Positions 1-10,387 are shown, numbered from the stretch's first letter. The stretch is DNA of 64,000 bases from Ophiura sarsii (GCA_035610835.1 CM069446.1:47779625-47843624), one strand, 5' to 3'. The notes: generated by a model from the letters alone, not told the origin. Numbers and translations: made by a program.

Positions 1-65
1 ATTTTTTTTCTTCTCGTTTTTCTTCAAATGTTACCACTTATTTTTTTCTCTCTTGACTTTCTTAG

Positions 66-300
66 ATCATACTGAACGAATATCATAACGAAAATCTCAT
101 TCTAATTTTGGGAATTTGTCAACATATTTTTTCTCAGATTTTCACCATGTAGCTGTCCCTACTATAAATATTGAATTAACTTGTTGTGTACAGTTATGAT
201 CTTTGTGGGAAACACTGTGAACGGCGTTAACACGGTATCAAACCTTGGGTCTTTATTTACAAACAAACAAATCACACATAAAATAAACACATTTTCAAAG
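66..300 (+). pseudogene. Degenerate copy of the PYETITEL exon-like frame
   Basis: Behind the same pyrimidine tract and acceptor AG as at 26907, this copy has lost about 16 bases that encode the ETIT part, so the Tyr-motif frame is broken by a stop. The following hydrophobic stretch is otherwise still recognisable. It belongs to the beta-type end of the array, where the neighbouring Tyr exon is also absent. Confidence 0.35.
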
Positions 301-392
301 TAGATTTTCAAAGTGTTCTTTTTGAAGTAATTAGGAAACGTATTGCCCTGTGATTTTAGTTTCATGATTATAAACATTAATGGTAAAATCAC

Positions 393-1325
393 AATTTTGG
401 TCACGAACGTTACAAAAATGAGGTGTGAATTTATATTAGAAATATCATATTTGTATCGGTATAATTTGTTTGATACTGCAATATGTTACCACCTGGTTAG
501 TGTCTCTATGCGTTAGTTGTAATAATTGCAATTGTAAATCGTTTGGAGCAACTCAAGTTATATTCCTTTCGGTCAATGTCTACTGATATAACAAGACTTA
601 AAATAGATGCCGCCTATTTGTGGACAAGGTTACTGGCCTGTCATCTGTCATCTGTCATCTGTCTGTTTGTTATCTTGAATCATCTACCGAATATATAATA
701 TTGTAAACGATTGAATAGGCAATCAGATTCTCCTCGAAGAAATAGAAACTGAATTGACGCATGTAACATATTTGCGGTAGGAGTTCGTTCATTACATTGC
801 ACATATCACAGTGTAAAATGGACTAAACTTGCAATATCTGAGTTGTAAGTCTCTATATCCATGACAGCTTTTGTGAATCGAAAAATAGTTTGGTGTGAAA
901 CATGTTTATACCACCTTCATCGAACGGTTGGTCTTCGAACGTAAACATGTTTAGAACTCACATAACGAATAGAGGGTAATCCAAAATTATTGAAATTTTC
1001 AGACACTAATTTAATGTTTTACACTATTTTTGGTCATTAAATATGTAAATAACTTAATGAATCACATAATATCTTGTGTGTATACAATAATGTTGGCGGT
1101 ATGGTGTAAACGGCATTCAAAATAAATTGTTATTGTAAGGAAATTGTGAGGCTTTTGAAGAAAAGTAATCCAAACGCCGTTTCATTATATTGCCAATTGG
1201 ATAAAATAACAACTCATAATACACGTAAGTCATTTATCATTTGTATTAAAAAATAAAAATAAATCGCTATTTTGTACTTGTAACTTTGATCCTAAATCAT
1301 TAGGTACGATAGTTTAAGATGGTCT
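393..1325 (+). repeat. Segment present only in beta ends (filled site)
   Basis: In alpha units the flanks AACGTTAATGGTA and CGATGAGATGTAGC are nearly adjacent (27200-27215, 61995-62010). Here and at 44823-45830 about 0.93-1.0 kb lies between them. The first half (about 415-850) is the reverse complement of 25860-26345 and 60745-61215, which sit upstream of the exon block in alpha units. The second half (880-1325) recurs at 10388-10830. No terminal inverted repeat is obvious, so a rearranged block is as likely as a transposon. Confidence 0.7.
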
Positions 1326-1427
1326 AAGCGATGAGATGTAGCTGTATTTGTTTTTAAAACCTCTGCATTGACGTATGGACTTGCAGAAATTCTTGCAGAT
1401 CATATTATTGTTAACGTTATATTTGAT

Positions 1428-1531
1428 CAAGCCTTTTGTTAAGCAGGTATGTCTTGACCAGGAGCTACTTTTTACTATTATATAAGACCAAAAAAAGGCT
1501 CCTGGTCCTATACCGCTTAACAAAAGGCTTG
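1428..1531. repeat. 104-bp imperfect palindrome (fold-back miniature element or hairpin RNA)
   Basis: The left arm starts CAAGCCTTTTGTTAAGC and includes GACCAGGAGC. The right arm contains GGCTCCTGGTC and ends GCTTAACAAAAGGCTTG. Arms are about 37 nt with a loop of about 30 nt. Copies occur at 27311-27410, 45926-46021 and 62115-62213. A tiny fold-back transposon is the simplest reading; a precursor-microRNA-like hairpin is possible but untested. Confidence 0.75.
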
Positions 1532-1939
1532 TATTTGATAGTAATATGATGATTTGAGTCGACTTTACGCAGATGTAACGTTTAAATAACAATTATATAC
1601 AGCGTTAAACATTCAACTGATTTGTAGTTTTGTCGTTAAAAAGATGAAAAAAGAGTAAAAATACAAATGATATGCAATTTCAACATTAATTTTAATATCA
1701 TTTTTTTAGAAGTGCTGTGTTGCGTTTCTACTAAATGTTATTGATTCAAAGAGAACAAAATGGTAGCTTCTTATGGTGATGTTTGACAGCAGGAGAGGTA
1801 TGATTTAATCTGTGTGAAATAAATTAGGATTTTATCAAAGCCCACCCTCGACTACCCTTTTTTGGTTGATGGATTGGCAAGAGTTTCTGGTAGGGTTTTA
1901 CATGGTTTTGGTGCCGATTCGAGTTGGTTCATGACTATA

Positions 1940-2850
1940 GAATAACTTAATTAATCAGATATGAGGCGTCAAGGCGGAATAATAATTGGCACATCAGGAG
2001 ATGTGGCGTCAAGCTTAAAAATTAATTTACTTCATCAGTATACGAGGCGTTAACATTAAATAATAATTTAGTTCATCAATATATGAGGCGTCATGCTTAA
2101 ATAATAATTTGCTTCATCAGTATATGAGGCGTCGAGCTTAAATAAAAATTTGCTTCATCAGTATATGAGGCGTTTGCTTCATCAGTATATGAGGCGTCGA
2201 GCTTTAAAAATAAAAATAAAACATACAAATTTGCTTCATCAGTATATGAGGCGTTTGCTTCATCAGTATATGAGGCGTTTGCTTCATCAGTATATGAGGC
2301 GTTTGCTTCATCAGTATATGAGGCGTTTGCTTCATCAGTATATGAGGCGTTTGCTTCATCAGTATATGAGGCGTCGAGCTTGAAAAAATAATAATTATTA
2401 TTATTAATTATAATAATAATAATTTGCTTCATCAGTATATGAGGCGTTTGCTTCATCGGTATATGAGGCGTCAAGCTCAAATGATAATTTGCTTCATCAG
2501 TATATGAGGCGTCAAGCTCAAATAATAATTTGCTTCATCAGTATATGTGGCGTTTGCTTCATCGGTATATGAGGCGTTTGCTTCATCGGTATATGAGGCG
2601 TCAAGCTCAAATAATAATTTGCTTTATCAGTATATGAGTCGTCAAGCTCAAATAAAATGTGCTTCATCAGTATATGAGGCGTCAAGCTCAAATATTAATT
2701 TGCTTCATCAACATATGTGACGTCAAGCTTAAATAATAATTTGCTATATCAGTTTATTTGGAGTCATGATTAAATAATTATTTGCTTTATCGGTAAATGA
2801 GGTTTAAAGTTATATAATGATTTGCTGCATCAGTATATGAGGCTAGGGTT
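1940..2850. repeat. 24-bp minisatellite, interrupted array
   Basis: The core unit reads TTTGCTTCATCAGTATATGA followed by GGCG. Six perfect head-to-tail units lie at about 2230-2373. Elsewhere single units are separated by AT-rich spacers beginning TCAAGCT or TCGAGCT. Each unit has a small dyad (CTTCAT...ATGAGG). Because 24 is a multiple of three, both strands stay open and give repetitive peptides (LLHQYMRR on plus, TPHILMKQ on minus); these are by-products. The matching array at 46440-47260 has three units at the place where this one has six. Confidence 0.95.
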
Positions 2851-3899
2851 GAAGGTCTATACACCGCGATAAGTCTAAACGATGCAATGGGTAGTTTGCT
2901 TCATTTGGATATGAAGGTTCTAGTAACGCATTGAAAATGGTTTCATGATATAGGAGGCTACTGTTTTGGCACTCTCCTGTTCAGGCTAGTAGTTCAGGGG
3001 GTAGCGATTACAGGGTGCGGTCAAAATGATTGTTTTTATAAAATTGGGCAATGAGTAAAAATATTTTTGTATGAGTTAATTAGCTTTTGAGGATAAGGCG
3101 ATATACTTAAATTAACTCATTGGCAGTTTTATAGCAATGAGGATTGATCCCTAGACTATTGGGTGTGGTCTTTTACACCCTTGATCAGTCTTGTAGTTCA
3201 AGGGTAACTGCAATAGGTCAGCAGACAAATCAATGATCAATTAAATGATGCATATGACCATTACCTTCAGCAGAATCACATCATACTTGGTAAATAATAT
3301 AACACCAGAAGAAGAGCTATAGACAATAGAGTAGCACAAATAACTCAGGTTCATAAAAGCAGAGCCTCTTCATCAGTCGAGCAGTTGAAGTGGATAGTAA
3401 CAGGAAATTAAAAAATGTCATGAGGGAAGCAGTGGTCATGCCTTGATACATATATTAAAGTAAATCGTAATTCACAGTAACATAGTTCAAAATTATGATA
3501 AAGTAATTCTTCATCAGTTTAGTAGTTGAAGATAATGATGCATATTCATATATTCTGTGAACAAATTACAATAAATACATTACCCTGGTTAAGCTTCATA
3601 TTTAAATTGAGCAGTTTGGATATCAAATTATGGAGCTTAGTTGTTCTCAACTTTTTGAATGGCCACATGCTTGCATAATTAAATTGTAGTAGTAGTCCTT
3701 AGTAATGTGGAGGACTTTTAGTACAGGGAGAGGGTGGGTGGAAGGAGGTGCCAGAGTGCTTGATCTTGATGTTATGGAATGGCACCTCGGCCTTTGAGCC
3801 ATATTGTTTATGTACCAGTTTTGATTCTATGCATCTCTGCAATAAACATCACCGGTATTGCATATCTTTATGTTTGTGTATTAATTGTGTCGATCTAAC
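2851..3899. other. Non-coding beta-unit sequence; possible solo-LTR-like patch
   Basis: Bases 2851-3183 have a counterpart at 47261-47600; the rest is single-copy in this window. No convincing frame is seen. Around 3700-3870 a G-rich start is followed by a TATTGTTTATG patch, then TGCAATAAACATCACC and a short AT-rich tail, a composition resembling the polyadenylation part of an LTR. No paired LTR, primer-binding site or target duplication is visible, so this is a weak suggestion. Confidence 0.3.
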
Positions 3900-4177
3900 C
3901 GATGATATACCCGTGTGAATTAAAACAAAGAATAATATATTTAATTCAATAATTGTTGTCAAATAGACACGATCATCCAATGAATTGGTTAAAAAGGACA
4001 TTTGCGAAACTCGTAGTTTTGGTCGTTAGGTGTTTTTTTTTTCTTCATCCAACAAACAAGGTATAACATAGACAATATAAGCTGGATCAGATTAACACTT
4101 ATAATAGCGCCCTGTCTGTTTCTATAAATAATAAGCTTATAAAATTGGCAAAATATCGTATAAATAAATTATTTCAT

Positions 4178-4360
4178 CTACCGCATGCTAATCATCCCAA
4201 TCCTGTCTCTGACGTGTAAAGATGACATTTCCAAACACGATTGGTAATTAGTTACTAACATTATACACGCATGTTTAATTAACAACGAGTCTCCGATGCA
4301 GGATGCCATCAATGGTGACATTCTTATTATATAATCCCAAATCCCAGTAGAATTGGTCAA
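4178..4360 (-). CDS. Short minus-strand frame present in every unit, unknown
   Basis: A 60-codon frame from an ATG to a stop, containing GIWDYIIRMSPLMASC and ending RDRIGMISMR. No family is recognised. Comparing the four copies by eye, most differences fall at silent positions on this strand (codon pairs act/acg, gta/gtt, tta/cta, agc/agt); the two replacements (Tyr to His, Pro to Gln) are both in unit III. This hints at past coding constraint but the sample is tiny. The frame is open for some codons upstream of the ATG, so it could be a terminal exon. Chance is a real alternative. Confidence 0.2.
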   Translation of the reverse strand: MTNSTGIWDYIIRMSPLMASCIGDSLLIKHACIMLVTNYQSCLEMSSLHVRDRIGMISMR

Positions 4361-4492
4361 GATACCCGGTAGTGTATTGTCCGTGTTCGTAAAGGCTGCG
4401 TGGTTACGATGGACGCTGAGGGCAGCATTTATTTAATGCGATGGTTTGCTATGTGTGAACAAACGTGAATACAAATAATATGTTCAATGTAG

Positions 4493-4560
4493 ATTTGCCA
4501 CTGCCTGAGCTTCCCTTAAGGACTGATTATGACCATTATCTTAGGAAATACATTTTCTGC
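4493..4560 (+). CDS. Exon-like frame with Pro-rich and DYDHYL motif
   Basis: After an AATGTAG acceptor-like site the frame reads DLPLPELPLRTDYDHYLRKY and runs to TGC before a GTGAAA donor-like site. Copies are at 14057-14124, 32369-32436 and 48112-48179. Two of the differences are silent (cca/cct, ctg/ttg). Unit III has a stop just past the proposed donor, which would not matter if the exon ends there. The Pro-rich plus Tyr content would suit a cytoplasmic tail, but both splice sites are weak. Confidence 0.22.
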
Positions 4561-4857
4561 GTGAAAAAGCAATGTATAATTTCAAGGTCAATTATACCAA
4601 TAACCATCTATATTCGTACGTTTTTGTATGTATTTACTTTTCATGATTATTGTTATCGTTTCATCACCTTCTTGTATGCTTATGATTTAATGTACACTAC
4701 TGTAAATAACAACATTTTGATTTTGTGTTTATATTGTTTTGTATCACAACAGATGTATATAATTAATAACAACATTGCTCACCATACTGTGGTTAGAGGA
4801 TATGTATAATCAAAATGTGTAAATTATACGCGTAACTGATACATGCTATTTCGTTAG

Positions 4858-5048
4858 CATATTCAAAGACGAACCCTGTGAAGATTGTTCCTGCATACTT
4901 TATCAACAATAGCTGCTTGCATTTTGCACCGTGTCAACGAAATATGATTCTAAAGCCAGGCAAATATCCACTGATCTTTAACTGTTTGACATGGTCTCAA
5001 CCAATTTACGTGCACAACTTAATTGCAAACCATGCACAAAAGCAGTAG
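4858..5048 (+). CDS. 62-codon terminal exon-like frame, unknown domain
   Basis: Behind TTTCGTTAG the frame stays open for 62 codons to TAG. It contains FINNSCLHFAPCQRNMILKP, then a GKYPLIFNC patch and a WSQPIYVHNLIANHA stretch. Cys, Pro, Gly and Trp are placed as in a folded domain, but no family is recognised. The four copies (also 14415-14611, 32734-32924, 48477-48667) all keep the frame and a C-terminal stop. Replacements outnumber silent changes by eye, so the copies are either diversifying or neutral. The acceptor lacks a long pyrimidine tract. Confidence 0.35.
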
Positions 5049-5286
5049 ATTAAAATTACAAGCATTGCAGTCGTTTGTCTCTTGGAATTGATATTAGGCC
5101 TAATGTCCTCTTTAATGTCTAATGAGCATGAATTTCTCAAACTCGTCTGAACACTCATCCAATTTCCTATGTTTGGATTTATAAGTGATTATACCTTTCC
5201 CTTATCCTATCCTTACCCTCAATGTTATGATTTTATGTTTATCGTTAGTAGTTCTTTAAGAGTACAATGTACATGTATATATGTCA

Positions 5287-5885
5287 TTGCAAAGGTTGCT
5301 GAATCATTCATCACAGACTGTGATAGATGATGGGCAGTTTGGGAATCGCAAAGGAAGGTCTACCTCACACTATTTAGTAAAGCTTGTTGATAACATCTTA
5401 AAACATGCTGACAAACCAAAGTCAATATCACGTATCATAATAACTGATTTCAACAAGGCTTTTGACAGGATTGACCATAATATAGCGATCCCCAAGCTGC
5501 TCAAAATGGGAGCCAGACCAGGGGGTTATACCCTGGATAAGTAGTTTCTTATCTAACAGAGTCCAGTGTGTCAGATACCATAACACTTTGTCTGATTGGA
5601 GTGAACTCTCAGGTGGGGTCCCACAGGGCACGTTGAATGGTCCAACAATCTTTATGGCATTAGCTAATGATGCTGCCAGATAAATAAACTCGCTTTGAAA
5701 TATGTTGATGATTTAACTATTGTAGAAAATGTTTTTGGAAAACAAATTTCCACCATCCAACATGATTTGGATAATTTTGAACAATGGGCTACAGAGAATC
5801 ATATGAATTTAAACCCGACCAAATGCATGTTTATGGATGTCACCTTTGCGATGGATCCACCGATGCTTACCCCCCCCCCCCCCTC
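5287..5885 (+). pseudogene. Reverse transcriptase fragment of a non-LTR retrotransposon, broken
   Basis: Three RT motifs can be read on the plus strand: DFNKAFDRIDH (motif A, about 5446-5478), GGVPQGT (motif B, 5612-5632) and KYVDD (motif C, catalytic YVDD at 5701-5712), followed by WATENHMNLNPTKCM. This is the palm of a CR1/L2/Jockey-type element. A frame change near 5525 and another before 5695, with stops, show that it is dead. The end runs into an expanded poly-C tract (5870-5883). It has no partner in other units and lies where unit I lost the block equal to 14810-18400. Confidence 0.85.
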
Positions 5886-6099
5886 CGTTTGTATGATCAA
5901 AACCTTCATTGCACTGACGTGCAAAGATAAATTACTATAATTATCAAATTTAATCAATGCAATCTGCCTGTAACCAATCGACTTGAAATGATACGTATTT
6001 CGTGCATTTAAATGCACACAGAAACAAAGATTGGCTGTCCACATACATTATTTTTGTTACTCGTTGCGCATGGGAACCTTTGATGAACCCGTTTTTTAT

Positions 6100-6430
6100 T
6101 TCATTTGCCTGAGATACTCACTTCTCTACACCACGATGTCACGGATTCTCAGCAACCTCTCGAGTGTATAGCGTTTGAAAATCAATATACATTTGAGACC
6201 GATTCGATTTAAGGTTGCCAACACACACTGGGTATCAACTTGTTGATGTGAACTTGCCTGGAGAGATGTTTAAGTTTAAACATCACACGCGACATGCGTG
6301 ACGATGCATCAGATCAAGCGAGGGGACGTTGTCATGGCGTTGTACAGATAAATGTTATTTTGCCCCAAACCCAAACTCAAACGTCACCAGTGGATTTATT
6401 AACGTGGATTGAATATTCTAAAAGTTTGTT
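6100..6430 (+). repeat. ~350-bp dispersed module, forward copy
   Basis: The module runs from a TTTGCCTGAGATAC-type start through CACGATGTCACGGATTC, a CTCGAGTGT core, GATTCGATTTAAGG and CCTGGAGAGATGTTTAAG to GTGGATTGAATATTCT. It occurs up to three times forward and once inverted per unit. No coding frame is shared by the copies. It could be an old SINE or miniature element, or a regulatory block spread by local duplication. Confidence 0.75.
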
Positions 6431-6831
6431 CTTTCTTCTTGTGGTTTGCGTGAGGTTAAACCATTGATATTTAAATTGATAGGCCAACACAGGACATAGG
6501 CATTTTGACCACTAACAATAGTATTCGTAGTTCTATACCATAAATACACACAGAATTCACCAGGTTTTTGTGATATAAGTGAGAGAAATGATGTTTCTAA
6601 CATATACAATCAGATTCAAGACTCTATGGCGATTTTTTAAATATTGTAAGGTGGCACCCCCTCTCCTCCTAACCCTCAGACTTTGGAGGCTTACCCTACC
6701 CCCGGGTAATGTGGTACCCTAAATGTTTTCGTTAAAATGAACGCAAAGGATGTTAAAAAGATTACCTAATAGATGCCCTGGTTCACTGTCTGTTGCGTAT
6801 TGGTGCCACCTGCAAACATTATTTAAAGGTG

Positions 6832-7023
6832 TTAACACTTTCCACGGTGCTTTTAGTTCAGATTTTTGTGAAACCTTTCCAAACTTATCTAAAGAATCAC
6901 TGAACCAATACTAGGAATGTGTACTTCTTTTAATGCATTTCTCGTTGTGATTCCAAATATGGTAATGAAACTTAAGTATTTTGACATTTTTGAAATATTT
7001 GGTGACATTTTAGAATGTGTTAA
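6832..7023. mobile_element. TTAA-flanked miniature element (piggyBac-like), position 1
   Basis: Bounded by TTAA on both sides. The left end is CACTTTCCACG; the right end has lost the CCGCGTGGAAAGTG part kept in units II and III. The inner sequence is shared with the elements at 9464-9696 and 34998-35293. A TTAA target with a CAC...GTG terminus is typical of piggyBac-type non-autonomous elements; that assignment is inference. Confidence 0.7.
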
Positions 7024-7634
7024 AGGGGCATTAAGAGATGTGGTGGAGGCAGCGCCCTCAATTACAAAAATATATGATAACAACTGGGATTTGATTATTT
7101 TTACTATTGTATTACATGTATAAACTCACACCTATAAGGACTAAGAAAAATCAGCACTCTTTGTACAACAAAACGTCGATTCAAAAATGCTGGTAGAGCC
7201 GCAACCAGCATTTAACATGGTTAAAGGGTGGTACTCCAACATATTTAAAACATTGTTTTAATCAAGTTTTGCTGGGTTTTTTAGTAGAAACAACAATAAT
7301 GGCAATTTTTAATGTTCATCTTGAATTCTAAAGCAAATTAATTAATATTAAAAAAAATCAACATGACATTGTGTCCCTTTAAGGACGAGGGTTAATATTA
7401 TATGATGATTTCTGGAATGTCTTTATTAATTAGGTGCTGTATTCACTTATTTATGTGAAACAATGTCATTCTACATGAACTTAGACATAACATTATTGTT
7501 ATTTTAACAAAACAGATATGACGAATGAAAGTTGTCTGCTGTTTAAAATGATGGCGCAAGAAAGTCCTATGATTATGTTTGATAGGAAATCATTATTGCC
7601 CTGGAGTAGAGCGTACCTTGAAACATATATATTT

Positions 7635-7913
7635 CAAATCCTGGCATCAGGCACGAAATCTAAAATATGTCAGTATCATTTTTGAGATTTGGAGAAATTA
7701 GTGTATGACATTTTGTTGACCATCGGCGGTAGATGTTTTGGAAAATGGCACAACAACAAGAATAGTATTCCTCGGTGTGTTATATTATGTTCCAATCCTG
7801 GCATCAGGCCCGAATTCTAAAAATGTCAGTATCATTTTTGAGATTTGGAGAAATTATTGTATGACATTTTGTTGACAACACAACAACAAGAATAGTATTC
7901 CTCGGTGTGTTAT
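7635..7913 (+). repeat. Local tandem duplication (~150 + ~120 bp)
   Basis: Both copies start at CCTGGCATCAGG and end at ATTCCTCGGTGTGTTATA. The second lacks an internal piece containing CATCGGCGGTAGATG. Units I-III have both copies (also 21257-21538 and 40358-40640); unit IV has only one (56370-56520), so unit IV keeps the ancestral state or lost one copy. Confidence 0.9.
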
Positions 7914-9463
7914 AGCGTGAAAATCACTCATGCAGCGTGAACTTGTTTCTAGAACTCTGCAAAATGTCGCCTCACCTAATCGAAAAAAGGCTTCAATTGT
8001 GGATCCAATAAGCAATGCAGTTTCCTTAGTTGTGTTGTTATTTACATTGTTGTCATCTAAAACGACTGCATACAGCTTTGTATGACTACATTTTCATCAC
8101 AATATAAGATGTACCTAATTGAAATGGAACAATGATGTGGAATGTTACTGACAACTTATCCAACGATATTTTGGAAATAAATCACATTCATAACATTCTC
8201 ATGGAAATCTGATATCATTAAAAACATGAATCGTGTAAAATGTCTCACGATATAATGATCATACCCTGGAATTAATATAATGGTTCACTTTCATAAACGT
8301 CTCGTAATTCAATGAGATTAAATTGTGTGGCCTTACACATGTCAGCATCATAATTCAATGCATGTCACCTTAACACCGACATTTAAAGTTGTTTCGTCAA
8401 TAAAGAATAGTATTGTACCTGTGGTTACTGCTCACTTTAATATCCACAAGTTAAGGTCATATTATTAGCTGTATTAGGCAATGATTGATTACATAATACA
8501 AATCCAGAAATATATCATTCATCATCATTGGTCATTTATCCGTCGAAATTTTAAGAGAGATATGTATTCTGTTTTGCTGAAAGAGATTGTCGTCTTGTTC
8601 AGTACAGATAATAAGGAATTGGGCGCATTCATTACTAAAGCCCACCCAAATTAAAAACAGATTTGCTAAGCCCGCAAACAAGTAAAAAGATACAAAATGC
8701 GGTATCGTTGTAAAGGTGAACACATGCCAGTTTTGGGAATGTATTGAACAAATGCTGATATGAATGAAATATGATATGAATCGGTCTCAAATAATCAAAT
8801 AAAGGCGATTGGAACAAAGAGGAGTTTATGTTTATGTACTCAAGCGACCGGAATTATCTACATCACATCTTTACTTGGCGCAACTACTAAATAAAACAAT
8901 CCACAGGCCTTATTTAACATAGAATCTTTATATCATCGTTGAATTTCGGTGGCATTATGATTGTTTTACTTGCTTGAATGTTTACGATATGACTTGAATC
9001 CGTTGACAAAATGGCCGATTAATAGGCCTGGGCAGTGGGCATAACGCATCTCTTGCACTGAACGGCAGCTAGTGATGGGCGGTATCCGTGCACGTTAGCA
9101 ATTCGACAATAAATCAACTTAAATGATTAACTACCCTTGAATTATTTTCAGTCTAGCAACACTTTCATGGGTATGTGTTACACATTTCGGAAATGCCCCC
9201 TTTATGTTTTACCCTAAAGCAAAATGTGTGTTCATTGCCACAGACAAGCCACATCGATATATAGGGCTCAGTTCACAAATAACCTATGTTGCAATAGCCT
9301 CCCTATGTGCATTTAGTGATATTTTTGCATTGTTTAGATTGTACATATCTGATGGCAGCTATTGTAGATAGACCATTTTTACAACAAGCCCTGATTTCAT
9401 CTGGAGACAACGATACATACATTATCCCCGTGAGGCAAACATCAGAAATGTTCTGTAAATCAT
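7914..9463. other. Repeat-unit sequence without a convincing gene
   Basis: This block recurs at 21540-23046, 40640-42332 and (shortened) 56520-58002. At 9241 a TTCATTGCCACAG acceptor-like site precedes a frame reading KPHRYIGLSTQITY that again has spaced tyrosines, but the donor is weak. Other frames are short and not shared. Confidence 0.5.
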
Positions 9464-9696
9464 TTAACACTTTCCACGCGGCTATTGGCTTTACCATATG
9501 CAAAACAGAGTTTTCAGACACCTTTCCCAACTGTCAAAGTCTATCTCAAGGATGACAGATGTTTGTACTTATTTCAATGCATTGCTCATGGTGATTCCAA
9601 ATATGGTAATGAAATTCAATAATTGTTAATTTTTTGAAATTTGTTGTGAAGTGTTGGAATGTCGTCTGCAGACGCCTGCCGCGTCGAAAGTGTTAA
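9464..9696. mobile_element. TTAA-flanked miniature element, position 2
   Basis: A 233-bp element with TTAA at each end and terminal inverted repeats CACTTTCCACGCGG / CCGCGTCGAAAGTG. Just inside the right end is the palindrome CGTCTGCAGACG. Equivalent copies are at 23047-23282, 42333-42568 and 58003-58226, so insertion came before the unit duplication. Confidence 0.85.
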
Positions 9697-9819
9697 CCTC
9701 TACCACTATTTAAAGACCCATCCACTTATTTAGTTCGGGAATTTAGTTCAAAGGAGCTTTCCTTGCGCAACTGTGTTCTTTTGAAGAATGTACGGGAAAC
9801 GATACTTAATCCCATCCAA

Positions 9820-9910
9820 GGAAAAAGTACGTGACGTAAGAGCGTTTTGCTGTGAACGCGAAATATTTTTGGGCGCGTTTTCTTATGCGCACGTAATGGA
9901 TCTTTTATCA
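9820..9910. promoter_or_regulatory. GC-rich patch with CRE-like and E2F-like sites
   Basis: In AT-rich surroundings this patch has TGACGTAA followed by GCGTTTTGCTG and, about 40 bases on, TTTGGGCGCG and GCGCACGT. Units II and III keep the TGACGTAA site and unit IV has lost it. It looks promoter-like, but no transcript start can be assigned. Confidence 0.25.
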
Positions 9911-10034
9911 TTTTAAAACACGCGACGCCTTTCGTTTAATATAAACTGTCCTGCCTGGCTAGCTATAACATCGTGCATAAACACGTTGGTGGGGCGGGGC
10001 TGGATAATTTCATTTTTGGTATATCACAACTTTT

Positions 10035-10145
10035 TTGACCCCACCCCACCCCCCCCCCCCTCTCGCCATGCCACAAACTTGTTTTACCCCCCCCCCCCCC
10101 CCCACACCTCTCTGGCCTGCCACAAACTTTGTGACCCCCACCCAA
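10035..10145. repeat. Poly-C tracts inside a degraded terminal-inverted-repeat element
   Basis: Runs of C at 10049-10060 and 10087-10103 are joined by a repeated TCTCGCCATGCCACAAAC-type phrase. This is the left part of the element seen more fully at 23560-24394. Frames crossing it are Pro-rich artefacts. Confidence 0.7.
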
Positions 10146-10189
10146 TGTATTACTGCCTGCACCTGAAACTTTCTTGTCCCCGTTCATTG

Positions 10190-10386
10190 TTATCTTTTCC
10201 AAACCTAAAATGGGTCAAAAAACGTGTTTTTTATAATTTTTCCAAAATGGTCAATTTCATTATCATGGTTGGATTCATTGAACCCTTTACTGCAAAAAAC
10301 TGTATACATTTATAAAGATTAAATGAATATTGAAGAAGTTACGGCAGTTTTACGGAGACTGTACTGAGAGTCCACACCCCCCTTAA
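10190..10386. mobile_element. Right half of the fold-back element
   Basis: From the phrase AACCTAAAATGGGTCAAAAA to GTCCACACCCCCCTTAA this is one arm of the element at 12104-12823, ending in the expected TTAA. The other arm is absent. It is joined directly to a piece of the beta-specific segment, marking a rearrangement breakpoint. Confidence 0.75.
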
Positions 10387-10387
10387 G

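Larger units (their letters stand above)
1..3899 (+). repeat. Partial segmental-duplication unit, beta ending
   Basis: This is the tail of a large repeat unit whose start lies left of the window. Bases 1-3180 match 44430-47590 nearly base for base, with small indels, and 1-390 plus 1326-1560 match 26840-27430 and 61670-62230. It carries the beta ending: a segment at 393-1325 that alpha units lack at this site, then the 24-bp minisatellite, in place of the Tyr-motif exon and fold-back element of alpha units. Bases 3184-3970 are missing in the unit III counterpart, with a join at the shared TTGATC. Confidence 0.85.

Noticed and set aside
2150..2383. Open frame of tandem LLHQYMRR repeats and its minus-strand counterparts
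   Set aside because: The 24-bp repeat length keeps every frame open; there is no start context, and spacers break it. It is a minisatellite by-product.
2040..2830. CRISPR-like array (24-bp repeats with spacers)
   Set aside because: Units are mostly adjacent, spacers are near-identical AT-rich phrases, no cas genes are present, and the context is eukaryotic.
3700..3870. Complete LTR retrotransposon
   Set aside because: Only an LTR-like composition is seen; no second LTR, primer-binding site, gag or pol frame nearby.
8532..8817. Hydrophobic minus-strand frames (also 22100, 41251)
   Set aside because: The frames vary between units, unit IV lacks the region, and no domain is recognisable.
9986..10315. 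Pro-rich 109-codon frame
   Set aside because: It crosses two C tracts and then a transposon arm; a composite artefact.
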